Below are positions 45,271 through 55,320 of a stretch of DNA of 64,000 bases, one piece after another. The position numbers were made by a program, and so were the translations under genes. The stretch spans positions 657,740,591 through 657,804,590 of the forward strand of contig OY856409.1 of NCBI GenBank assembly GCA_963693085.1. The letters are read 5' to 3'. Within the stretch, counting starts at the first letter, position 1; each line of letters starts with the position of its first letter. The stretch is from Alisma plantago-aquatica. Its lineage: Eukaryota > Streptophyta > Magnoliopsida > Alismatales > Alismataceae. Under the pieces are notes generated by a model that saw nothing but the letters and a program-made list of their open reading frames with translations, did no database searches and was not told the origin of the DNA.

Positions 45271-46336
45271 ATCTCCCCCTTTTTGAAGATGACAAACATT
45301 TCCTAAATATGAAATAAGGAAATATAAAGTATATGAGTTTCATACCTGAAAATTTACCTTTTGTAGCCATTTATGTTTTTCAAGTAAGTGCTGGCCAAGA
45401 TGTGATGAAACTCTTTTATATATATTTTTATATTCTTTCTCCCCCTTTGTCATTTCAAAAAGATATCCAAAGTTGAATGTTTTATTTTTCTTCTCCCCCT
45501 TAATATAATGCTCCCCCTTAATTAGATATCCTATTAGGAACATTGATTTTTATCTAATTTATCCATAATTTGTTTCTCAATCATTCGCAAAGGATGTTAA
45601 GCCTTGAAATGAAATGAGATACCTTTAAGCATATGATGAAATGTATATGGATTTCTCATATATCAAAGGATGTTAATCCCTAGATTAAATGAGAATCCTC
45701 TAAGCTTAGAGTATCTAAAAATGTCTCCATCCAAATGCAAGGGATGTTAAGCCCCATTTTGGGTAGAGAGTTCCTTCAAGTACAAGATACCAATTTCAAT
45801 AAATTCATAACTTTCTTGAAAATATTCAGTTATACATAGTGATTTCAAAGTTTTTGTAAGCTTCTTTTAAACAATGATCAAAGTTTTAATGATCTCCCCC
45901 TTTTTCTTATGCTTTGCTCCCCCTTCGATAGATATCTCAAATGAAAGTTTGAATACTCAGCAAATATATAGAATGTCCAAGATTTTAACAAAGATGTATG
46001 CAATTATGTCAATCTGGAAAAACAGAAACCCAGTCGGTCGACAGTTGCTCGACCGACAATGTTCTCGGTCGACTAGTTGCTCGACCGAGAATGTTTCTGG
46101 AGAACTATTTTGTTATTTGAAAATTTAATTTTAATTTGTAATAGTTGCCTGTTTTAATTATTATTATTCCCTTATTTGTTATGCTCTACAATAATGAACT
46201 GATAACCCATATTTTGAAGATGTCATCATAAGCCAAACAAATAACCATGCAAATTTCATTCAATATCATGAAGAAGATTACAATCATATAGAATTTGACT
46301 AATCATTTGTATTACAACTATTACAACTCCAACACT
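45271..46336 (-). other. SIRE-like 3' internal region with several PPT-like tracts
   Basis: Non-coding. Besides the PPT at 45271-45284 it has further CTCCCCCTT runs (AAGGGGGAG on the element strand) at about 45441, 45493, 45511, 45894 and 45917. Two more hairpins of the LTR type lie at 46032-46092. Confidence 0.75.
46032..46092 (-). repeat. Two TCGGTCGA hairpins in SIRE-like internal region
   Basis: GTCGGTCGA-CAGTTGC-TCGACCGAC, then TTCTCGGTCGA-CTAGTTGC-TCGACCGAGAA (11-bp stem). Same family as the LTR hairpins. Confidence 0.85.
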
Positions 46337-46681
46337 TCACAGGAAAGATTTAAGAATTACATCGATGTCCGGATCTTTCCCAAGAAATGGCTCGGCTCCA
46401 TAGTATTGGACCAGAGTTTTCCAATCCAAAGCACCAGTTGTAGTCAACACATATGCTTCCAGGAAAGTGGGAACTCGGTCAAAACGGAAGTGAGCAGCTA
46501 TGTCTTGCAATTGTATGGAAGAAAATTGAGTATGTGCAAGATCCATTGATGGCGAAGGTGGAGGTTGATAGTAGTTGTATGAGGGGTTAAATGGGTTGAG
46601 CATGCCAGGGTTTAAAGAATGCGGGTATTCATCGGTTTGGTTAGGAGAAAGGTTTTGCATTCTTTGATTTAAGTATGTCAT
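46337..46681 (-). CDS. Unrecognised 114-codon open frame in SIRE-like element
   Basis: Starts MTYLNQRMQNLSPNQTDEYP and has a Pro/Tyr/Asn-rich stretch (NPSYNYYQPPPSPS), then a more globular part (AAHFRFDRVPTFLEAYVLTT, LDWKTLVQYYGAEPFLGKDP). I do not recognise a domain. It lies in the non-coding half of a young non-autonomous element, between gag and the PPT. It could be an element-specific protein, a piece of captured host or foreign gag sequence, or chance. Its composition differs from the AT-rich flanks. No upstream coding join is evident. Confidence 0.35.
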   Translation of the reverse strand: MTYLNQRMQNLSPNQTDEYPHSLNPGMLNPFNPSYNYYQPPPSPSMDLAHTQFSSIQLQDIAAHFRFDRVPTFLEAYVLTTTGALDWKTLVQYYGAEPFLGKDPDIDVILKSFL

Positions 46682-47442
46682 GGCATGGTGATTGTAGTTT
46701 AATTGTTTACTAAGATGGTATTGGGAGCCAGCAATATAAGTAAGGGTATTTTGGATGGGATCAATGGAAAGGTTAGTAGGAGGAGGGGGTGGTATATGTA
46801 TATTCCAAGGGAGTAATAATATTTAAGGCTTCTAATTACCACAAATGATTTGACGTTTTGATTTAAAAATATGCTAAGATTAAGTTCAATAAAATAATGT
46901 TCAAATAAACAATTTTTTATCAAAGTTTATTTTAGGTCGCCCTTGATTACGACCATGGCGCCCCTTGGTCAAATTTTATTTTAACCAAGAGGCATATTCT
47001 GCAGGTTTCCAGTATGAACATTCATATGCGAAGTATGAGTTCTGCAGATAGCTTGCAAATATCAATTTGAGACTCATTAAAGTGTACAGATTATGAGAGC
47101 TAAATAAGGACATCAAATATGATGAAGCATATTCAAGAATAATATCCATTCATGAATTTAAGATTACTTTGGATAGACTAAAATATGTGATGCTTAATAT
47201 AAAAGCACACAAAAATTTATTTGATACATTTTATTCATTTCAAGTATTTCTAAAAAAATGTGCAATATAGGCTGTATCTTATTCAATTATTTCAAAGATC
47301 AGTTTGAGATAAACATATGTGTATCAAGGTGCTATTAAATCTTTTAATTTTTGATTTTGTTATCCCTAAATGTTAAGTTGAGATAGACATAAGGATATAC
47401 AAATTAAGATCTTTGATCATATCTCAACTTAGTCGAACCTAT
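46682..47442 (-). other. SIRE-like internal non-coding region
   Basis: AT-rich, no domain recognised. The sequence immediately after the gag stop has no protease motif, so pol is wholly absent. Confidence 0.6.
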
Positions 47443-48369
47443 TTAATTTGGGGGTTTTGGAACCCATACCATCTCGACATTCTTCTTCTTGTATGGGCAT
47501 GAAAAAGAATAATGTCCAAGGCGTGAGCAATAATGACAACAAATTGAATCAACCTCAAGCCTTTTTCTATGGTTTTGATTTAGGTTATTCTTGGGTATAT
47601 ACATTTTTGTGCCTCTAGGTATATAAGCAGATTGACTCGCTTGTGTCCTTCTAGGTTGTTGATGGGATTTCTCATTAGGCTTATAACCTAGTCCTCTTCT
47701 CCCTATTTGATGATAGGAATTTTCTAGTATTTTATCAAGGATTCCATTTTTGCTTAACTTACTAACTTTTTGTTGCAACTTAACGATCTCATCCATTCTT
47801 TTCTTGATATCTAATTTTGCTTGGTCTAGATTGGACGATAACATATTTCTTTCTTTCACTATATTATCATAATCTACATGGGTGCACAATATAGGTTGTT
47901 TTTTAATATCATTTAATTTTGTAAGCAATTCAGCTTTTTCTTGACATAGAAGTTCATAGTTTGTTTCTAGAGTAAAGATCTTTACTTCACTGTTACTTAG
48001 AGATGATTTCAAGGTACGATTATCAGACATAATGCTATCTTTTTCAAAACCAAGAGTATTCAATTTAGCATATAAATCGTCATTTTCGGATGTAAGAGCA
48101 AGAAGTCTAGCATTTAGATCATCATTTTCTTTACTGGATTTCTTTAACTTCTTTTTGTATTCAACATATTTATTATGTGTTTCTTCAATAATAGCAACTA
48201 ACTCCTCTTTGGGTAAATCAAGCAAGCTTACCTCTTCTTCTTCTTCCTCACTTATTGTAGCAATGAAACACTCTTTATGTGCATCTCTTTTCTTTGACCT
48301 CCATGGACATTTAGACATAGAGTGCTTTGTTCCTAAGCACCAATTGCAACTTGTCGAACTTTGGTCCAT
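47443..48369 (-). CDS. SIRE-type gag C-terminal protein with two zinc knuckles and coiled coil
   Basis: 308 codons, intact. CNWCLGTKHSMSKC at residues 8-21 is a CX2CX4HX4C knuckle. Then an acidic stretch (EEEEEEVSLLD) and a long heptad-rich region (about 45-200; KKLKKSSKENDDLNARLLAL, LLTKLNDIKKQP and similar) that should form a coiled coil. Next is a basic linker (about 215-275) and a second knuckle CHYCSRLGHYSFSC near 279-292, ending VEMVWVPKPPN. This is the layout of the C-terminal half of SIRE/Maximus gag polyproteins; the N-terminal capsid domain is missing. The start Met lies about 85 bases after the PBS; the frame is open upstream to a TAA and could have begun without this ATG in an ancestor. 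Likely RNA-binding/assembly role for a non-autonomous element. Full integrity fits the near-identical LTRs. Confidence 0.8.
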   Translation of the reverse strand: MDQSSTSCNWCLGTKHSMSKCPWRSKKRDAHKECFIATISEEEEEEVSLLDLPKEELVAIIEETHNKYVEYKKKLKKSSKENDDLNARLLALTSENDDLYAKLNTLGFEKDSIMSDNRTLKSSLSNSEVKIFTLETNYELLCQEKAELLTKLNDIKKQPILCTHVDYDNIVKERNMLSSNLDQAKLDIKKRMDEIVKLQQKVSKLSKNGILDKILENSYHQIGRRGLGYKPNEKSHQQPRRTQASQSAYIPRGTKMYIPKNNLNQNHRKRLEVDSICCHYCSRLGHYSFSCPYKKKNVEMVWVPKPPN

Positions 48370-48441
48370 GCTCCTTTTCTTGTGGTTGTAGTCACCTCCT
48401 CCCTTTATCTCTTCAAGACCTTGTTAGGGCTCCTTGAAGCC

Positions 48442-48454
48442 TGCTCTGATACCA
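48442..48454 (-). other. SIRE-like PBS (initiator tRNA-Met)
   Basis: The minus strand reads TGGTATCAGAGC, a few bases inside the 5' LTR. Confidence 0.9.
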
Positions 48455-48456
48455 AT

Positions 48457-49862
48457 TGAAAACCTCTAGAGGGGGGGGGGGTGAATAGAGTTTTATAGAG
48501 ATTTTAAAATAATTTGAACTCAAGCAACCACAAAGAAAGATTGGACAAAGAGACACAAGGGTTTAGAGTGGTTCCTAGCCTTAGCAAATACTAAGGTAGT
48601 CAGTCCACTACCCGGTTGCTTACCCAACCGGGATTTGAAAAGAAATTATTTTATTACCTCGCAAGGACTTTACATAAAATACATTTCTTTTCCCTAAACC
48701 CTTCAAGCAGCCTTCACCTAGAAGTAATCGCCCAACTCGAAGCAGCCTTCCCTTGAAGTAGATGCACCAACACCCGTTGCACCAGCCTTCTGAAGTAGCT
48801 TCCCGTGCGATAGCCTTCTTGAAGTAGCTTGAAGTCCCCTTCTCCACCTGAGAAGTCCACCCTCTCCAATCCGCAGCCTCCAACCCTAGGAGTAGCAAGG
48901 AGAGTACAAGAAATAAATAGGAACAAGAAAGAAATACAGAAATTACAATACCGTTGTAAGCACAAGGCTTGATTTTCCTATATCAAGCGTTTGGATCTCC
49001 CAACCAAGATATATAGCAATGTGATTATTATGTGTAGGAGATCCTAGTCTATAGGACACGAAACGGTAGCAATATGAATGTATAACAAGTGTGGGAATTG
49101 CACTATTGCTCTAAACAGATTGCCAATGTAGTGTATGCTCAAAGATTGCACAATTGAGTATATGAGTGTCTTCTAGTGTCCTATGGCTTGTCCTATTTAT
49201 AGGAATGGCCTAAGTATGCTTAAGGACGTTCTAGACAACTTCTAGGGGGTTCCTAGTGCTTAACTAGCCGTTAGGAATAAGTTAGGCGCATTAGCAACGG
49301 CTAGTTAATTAATTCTGCAGTTGCTGTCAGAGACCATCTCGGTCGAGGACTTGTCGACCGAGATGCCCGGTCGGTCGAGGATTTTTCGACCGACAGGCTC
49401 TCTGGATTAACGTTTATTTGCAACTGTCAACTGCTGTGTTTAACGGCTACTTTTGGTCAATCTCGGTCGAGAAGTTTGTCGACCGAGAGTGTCTCGGTCG
49501 AGGAGTGTGGTCGACCGAGATTGACTCTGTTTTCAATCTTTCAATTAAGATACTAAGTGAGTGCATGAGTGTGCATTATGTGATCCTATTAGAAGGAGAT
49601 GTCCTAACTAAGTGTAGTGTTTAGTTAGGGAGATCTAACGCTTAATTTACATGAAGTCTAAGTACTTGTACATTATATGTTTGTACAAGTTTACATATGA
49701 TTACATTGCATGACATTTATAAACATTCAAGCGTAAGGATTCCCTAGAACTTTGTCATCACCTTGTTCCTGCACACTTAAGTAGCTCGTTAGATTAATAA
49801 GAATGAAATGTTTGTCATCATCGAAACAAAGGGATTTATCATAATATCCAATTTATCCAACA
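48457..49862 (-). repeat. SIRE-like 5' LTR
   Basis: 1406 bp, nearly identical to 43869-45270. TATA-like box at 49193-49202, hairpins at 49336-49520. The differences seen are one T/C at about 48940, two A/G sites near 49632 and 49645, and the longer G run. Confidence 0.95.
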
Positions 49863-49867
49863 ATAAC

Positions 49868-50412
49868 AATCCATGTTTCAGGACTGCGTTTGATGATGTC
49901 AAAGTGTACCCAATCACATGTGATGAGTGTAGTGATTTTAGGTCTAAGAACCACTATCACCACTATCACTATAAGAGATCATTGTGACTACCATTCCATG
50001 GTATCTATGTATCCCTCTCATAGTGGGTCTGTCTGATATACTATTCTCTAACACATATCTATGTTCTTGACTTGATATCACATATCATGACTAATGAGAC
50101 TATGTCATCAGTCAACACACACTCTAGTCTTATGTATTACTGTTGTCTATTTTGCTTCCACAGTAATATCTGTCTAGGGATATAACAAGAATGTATGTAC
50201 TCTTATCATACATATGGTCTCATTGTTCAAGTCCTCAACCTGAAGACATATGTCATTGTGTCACATCATTCTTTAGACATCTATCATGTATGTGTCATCA
50301 TATCATGAGTGAGACAAACATAATAGATGGAATTACCTTTATTATTATCAAATCAGGTATCTAATGTCTCATTGCAATCATCATATGATTGTCTCTCTGG
50401 GCATACCATACA
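49868..50412 (-). repeat. Copia-B 3' LTR, proximal fragment
   Basis: Matches 56983-57533 (GTTTGATGATGTCAAAGTGT, CTATCACCACTATCACTAT and so on). It ends GGGCATACCATACA at 50412; beyond it the plus strand reads AACAGACTCCCACTTGCAC, the PPT in reverse. Confidence 0.85.
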
Positions 50413-51010
50413 AACAGACTCCCACTTGCACTTAGAGCCAATCACCCATGAATCATATTCCAAGTGATCTCAACATGTCCATCATGTTTCTGCTGCACAA
50501 GTGCTTTTATAGCTGGTAAGCAACATTTGCTCCAAGTCTGTATATTACATGTTTCACATCCCCTTCACTGTACTACAACTCGTATGAGATGGAAGTATCG
50601 TAGTATGCTATATGAGATTCCTTTTCCTAACGATTAGCTCCATGATTATTACAGTATTACTACTGAGTCATCAATGGTCGGAACCTCCCACAAGTTCATC
50701 CATATGAACTTCTAGATCCATACAATATCCTTCATAGTTTTCATAACACTAAGGTACTCGGCTTCTTATTGTATTATTGATCAATTGTTTTATGTTGGAA
50801 CATTTCCAATGAACAATTCTTATTCCAAGGTCAAACACAATTTTGTCATTTTAGAAGCTTGCATCGGTGTAACTCTTTACACCCAACTCTTCCTTATTAC
50901 CATAACTAAAGAACTAATCCTTTTAGTACTTTACAAGTACACAAAGATGTCCTTCATGGTATTCCAGTAACTCTTACTGGAGTTCAACATATATCCATTC
51001 ATCATGTCCA
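50413..51010 (-). pseudogene. Copia-B RNase H
   Basis: The minus strand shows WNTMKDIFVYL (family W-A-K-I-L-YLR), YGNKEELGVKSYTDASF (YTDA-F motif with the catalytic Asp), then IRIVHWKCSNIKQLI (V-W-SKKQ motif) with stops and shifts. It ends near the PPT. Non-functional. Confidence 0.75.
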
Positions 51011-51206
51011 ATACATATGAGATAAATGGATATTTATATCATCTAGTCATACAAGATGATGATTTCATATATTCTTGTAATGTCCAATACATACAAGATG
51101 ATGAGTTTGTATATTCTTGTCATGTCTAATACATACAAGATAATTAGTTCATATTTTATTGTCATGTCCAATACATACAAGATAACAAGATGAGTTCATA
51201 CGTGAT
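51005..51206 (-). repeat. 42-bp tandem repeat in Copia-B
   Basis: TGT(C/T)(C/T)AATACATACAAGAT starts at 51081, 51123 and 51165, a period of 42 bp (14 codons), with a more distant unit starting at 51005. It lies between RT and RNase H. Confidence 0.8.
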
Positions 51207-51504
51207 AGATCCAATCACGAATGCATATGACATCTATCCATGTGTTCCTTATTCTTCATAAGAATTGGGACACTTGACTATTGAGAGACTAACTCTATGG
51301 AACATGGACATGTTTTCTCTCACCATGCTGAACCTTTTCAGCATCTTGCCAAAGTATGTTCTCTTTCTTAGGTCAAGAATCCCTCTTGATCTATCTCTAT
51401 AGATCTTGATTCTTATCACGTAGGATGCTTCTCTAAAAACCTTTAAGAATACACTTCATTGCCATATTTTGTAGTATAAGGATGATAATCCCCATTAATA
51501 TGTG

Positions 51505-51565
<61 letters not shown>

Positions 51566-52110
51566 CCCATTAAATTCTTGTAATCACACATTACATCTTC
51601 ATTTTGACTCAAGTCAAACTCTTTGACTATCTTGTCAAGTTGAAGATCTAATTCTGAGGTGCTTGATTCAATCCAAAGATTGATCTATGGAGCTTTATAG
51701 ATTTTATTTGCATTATTGAATTTATAAAACCTTTAGACCGTGTTACATACACATCCTGCACAATATTCCATTTAAGGAATGTGGTTTTAACATCCATATG
51801 CCAAATATCATAGTCACATTAAGCTAAAATAGCAAGCATTATCCTGATGGATTTATCCTTGGTAAATACTGAAAAGATTTCATCATGTTTAACACCTTGA
51901 ACTTGTTAGAAATTCTTTGCAACCAAATTACCCTCCATGTTATTCTTCTTCTGGAAGACCCAAAAGTACCCTATGGGTTTTACCCCTTTAGGTGGATCTA
52001 CCAAAGTCATACTTTTTTTATGTACATGGAGTCCATTTTGGATTTCATGGCTTCAAGCCATGTCTCATAATCTGGTTCTCATTAGCTTATAGGTAGACTA
52101 TTGACTCATC
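51207..52110 (-). pseudogene. Copia-B reverse transcriptase
   Basis: Minus strand: EASYVIRIKIYRDRSRGILD and LRKRTYFGKMLKRFSM (51300-51440), as in family EASYVLGIKIYRDRSK...YI-K-LKRF-M. Upstream RT entry lies at 51780-52050, matching the 1315-1682 fragment of the first Copia remnant in order. The catalytic YVDD box could not be read; an (AT)n run at 51507-51562 lies near where it should be. Non-functional. Confidence 0.75.
51507..51562. repeat. (AT)28 microsatellite
   Basis: Uninterrupted alternating AT for 56 bases inside the decayed RT of Copia-B. Likely length-variable. Confidence 0.95.
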
Positions 52111-53090
52111 ATATGATCAACTCACCACCTTCTTGTCCATAAGATATCATATGTCATTCAAGCTCTAGGCGTGTTCTACCAGAAGCATGAGTTCTGTGTG
52201 TTACTTAAGGAACTTTGAGATTCCACAACATTTTGTGTTTCTCTTTATTCCCGGTGTAAAGCATGTGCCCAAAAGGAAATTTGAAGTTTTATCTAGTAAT
52301 CACACTCTAAGTTATCATGGTGTGATTCCTTCTTTCTGATACACTTTTCATGCTGCACTATCATTGTGTTTCAGATGGAGTCCATCATGATACATTATCA
52401 TGATCTTCTAGAAGGTTCTCAAACTCTTGGTTCATAGTATTTCCATATCGATCATATTGAAATTTAAATTTTTATACCAATTTTGTTATGTACTTCATTT
52501 ATGATCTCCTTGAACACTTTAAGAGATTCATGTTTTTATTTTATTAAATACAAACTACCATATCTACTGAAGTCATCAGTAAATATATTGAAGTACTATT
52601 GATTACCTTCAACATTTATTCTAAAAGGTCTATATACATCAATATGTATAATCCTTAATAGAATAATCATTCTCCCACTAAATCTAGTGAAGAACCTTTG
52701 TCATATTGCACAATGAATGAGATTAGCATGTCTCTATTGGTTCAATAACCAAAAGAGTCTAGATATCCATCATATGGATTCCAAAAATGCAATTCCCATT
52801 TATGCGCTCTAGATGACATCGCGATAGGCATTCAAGTTTGAGTTACCATGTCATTCATTACATGTGTCACACACATTTGTCTCGTTAACTATCATGTATA
52901 GTTAGTGAGACATAGGCATTGCCATCAAAGATCATATCTTTCAAATGAAACATCAGTCCATAACACTCTTGCCCATACAGGATTTATAATGTTTTCATTG
53001 ATGGCAGGTATATAATAGCAATTCACTAATTCTATTACACGCCCATGAATGTCATAATGCAACTGTAATGGTAGAAACTCTTGCTCTGCA
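52111..53090 (-). pseudogene. Copia-B integrase, decayed
   Basis: Around 52480-52600 the minus strand reads YFNIFTDDFSRYGSLYLIK, then HESLKVFKEIINEVHNKIG, matching the core F-TF-DD-SRY-Y-YL---KSE--E-FK-FK-EVE. The first catalytic Asp pair (TDDFSRY) is kept. The rest (52600-53090) is too decayed to assign with confidence. Confidence 0.7.
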
Positions 53091-54200
53091 CAATTTTTAG
53101 CTTACTTCCTCTCAGGTCATGAAGTAGAGATCTCTATCTCTATCATCTTCCTAAGTTCCTCTATAAAGAGGTTATTTCCCTTTCCAATGTCAAATAGGTG
53201 ACAATGGTGGCACTTTCTTTCCTTATCTTTATAAGTAAAAAGGACATATTCCCTTTTACACTTACCCCTTCTCCATATCTTGAGTGATGAAGATTTGGAC
53301 CTTAGCTTGGTTTCAGAACACTTCTTGACCTTGCTTTAGTCAATGGATTTTACTCTACTGATCATTATCACATATTTGTCCTTTCTTCATTCATGCTTTG
53401 GCATCATCATGTCAAGCATTTCAGACAGTAGCTTGGTCAAGTTTCTCAACATTTGATAAACTGGCTATATGATTCACAAAACGATTTGTAGAATCATATG
53501 TTTGGTCAACTCTTAACCTATAAGAAATCACAGTTACTCTATATGCACAATCATATTGAGAATATGAGATTACACTTGATCTCCATCTGTCTTGTTATAC
53601 TCAAACATCGATTTGAAGACATTATACCATTCATGCTTTACATGATTCTTAAATGTATAACCATCTCAAGAATGTCCATGCTTCAAGTTTATGCAACTCA
53701 TAGTTCATATAGCTCAACATAAGGTTCTTGATGTCTTAGGCATCATTGGCATACTTCAAGTAAGCATCCAAGTTTAGCCTTAGGCACATTTAGAGTGGTT
53801 CCACTAGCTCTGGTCATTCAAGGACTTTAGAGTTTACACTCAACATTGAGAACATTTCTCAAAGGTCCCAAACCAGATTTGAATTTTATCCCATTTATGA
53901 ACTGATCACAACGATAATGTATTTGTGTTTGTCATTTGGATTCTACAAAAGAATTTTACAACTTTTCACAACAATTTTGATTTGTTTGATTTGATAAATT
54001 TGACGATATAAATTAGTCCTTTAATTAATTATTGCTCCCACTATTTTTTTTCAAATTGATAACCCTCATTTATCAATTCGTAAGATTGCAGCATAGAACC
54101 TTGTAGTGGCCAAGATCCATATTTCATCAAATTATGAGTCAGCTTTGGCTGATCGCCCACAACTTGATTATTTAGCTAGACCGTCATGCCAAATGCATCA
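53091..54200 (-). pseudogene. Copia-B gag with zinc-knuckle remnant
   Basis: 53140-53270 gives KGKCKREYV, KERKCHHCHLFDIGKGNN, a remnant of a nucleocapsid region. 53690-53790 gives YLKYANDA and LMLSYMNYELHKLEAW, matching W-AD--A--YIL-SM--EL-R--E of Copia gag. Many stops. Position and order fit a minus-strand Copia. Confidence 0.55.
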
Positions 54201-55303
54201 TATGCAACTCTTGGATAGATGACATGCACAACTCTTTGCCATGATCATATGCATGCCTCTGGAGCTTAGACTCTCTAAGAATCACTAGTTAACTCTGACC
54301 CAAAAGCTGGCACGATAAACATGCACCCTGCTTTGGCAGAACCTACATGTCTACCATCACACTTCCACGAGATAAACCGTGCACCACGCTTTGGCATAAC
54401 CTACACTTGGTCGATCAACCTTTTCATGTGTGCCACTAATGGAAGGCATCTAAGACTTTAATATTTTATTTGAGAGATTTTATATTAGTACATATACATA
54501 TCCAATCACCAAAATATTATAGTATGTATCATATACATGCTATAACCACAATGAGAAACATTCAATATTGATAAAAAGTAATGATTATGGCCATCCTATT
54601 ATAATTCCTTGGAGTCACAAGGAATTATGGGCATCTAAGGTCTACATCATATGCAACCTACTATTGATGAAGATCTTTGTGATTGAACCATTCTGGGTTG
54701 ATTGACTCATCCTATGACATGATTGGCTCACCTCCTGGTCAGTTGGTTGGTCGGTCTGGCCTCCGATGTCTGGACACTTCCAACAAGCAGTTGGGCCATC
54801 AGCCGGTCAATCCGGCTCCATCTTAGCAATCCTCCTCAGTCCTCTAGGCAGTCAGCTCATCTGTTTCTGAGCATCTTCTTCTTCTATGTAATAGATAATA
54901 AACTATCCTACTTTTACATAATCTTTGGGAAGCCTCAAGTTACATTCGAGGGGAGAAAATGTAGAAGAGAAAGGATCTTGAGTTATCTCGAGTTACATGT
55001 GGAATAGAAGGTAGAGGTGCGGTATGCAAACTGAGATGCAAACAACCATAACCAACCAAGCACACATAGGGTTTATAGGCCATAATCATGCTACACATCC
55101 ACCATCAAAATCATTTTAGGGTGATGCGTATCAATTGCATATATATCATATCATATATGTATATTAGTTTGTGGTCGCATGTGGTATTTAGTCGGATATG
55201 CACATTAGTCATTTTAAATATTCACATCGTATATAGTAAATACATGATGATAAAGCCAAAATCCGATCATATCAATTTATCCCAAAACACAGTACGTTGA
55301 TGT
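54201..55303 (-). other. Copia-B 5' internal region
   Basis: Leader and N-terminal gag, largely unreadable. A patch at 54660-54830 has TTGGTTGGTCGGTCTGG-type motifs like those in the LTR cluster. A plus-strand open frame at 54723-55007 covers this patch and is not considered a gene. Confidence 0.4.
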
Positions 55304-55316
55304 GGCTCTGATACCA
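55304..55316 (-). other. Copia-B PBS (initiator tRNA-Met)
   Basis: The minus strand reads TGGTATCAGAGCC, four bases from the probable LTR end at 55321. Confidence 0.85.
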
Positions 55317-55320
55317 CTTT

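Larger units (their letters stand above)
43869..49862 (-). mobile_element. SIRE-like non-autonomous Copia element, very young, TSD ATAAC
   Basis: LTRs 43869-45270 (3') and 48457-49862 (5') with ATAAC duplications at 43864-43868 and 49863-49867. In element orientation the LTRs start TGTTGGATAAATTGG and end GGTTTTCA. PBS TTGGTATCAGAGC on the minus strand at 48442-48454. PPT AAAAAGGGGGAGAT at 45271-45284. The internal region (3186 bp) holds one intact gag-like frame (47443-48369) and no protease, integrase, RT or RNase H. The LTRs differ by three substitutions plus a G run of 7 versus 11. It is the youngest insertion in the window. Confidence 0.95.

Noticed and set aside
54723..55007. Plus-strand 94-codon open frame
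   Set aside because: It lies in the decayed 5' internal region of Copia-B over repeated GGTCGGT motifs; no domain or codon signal.
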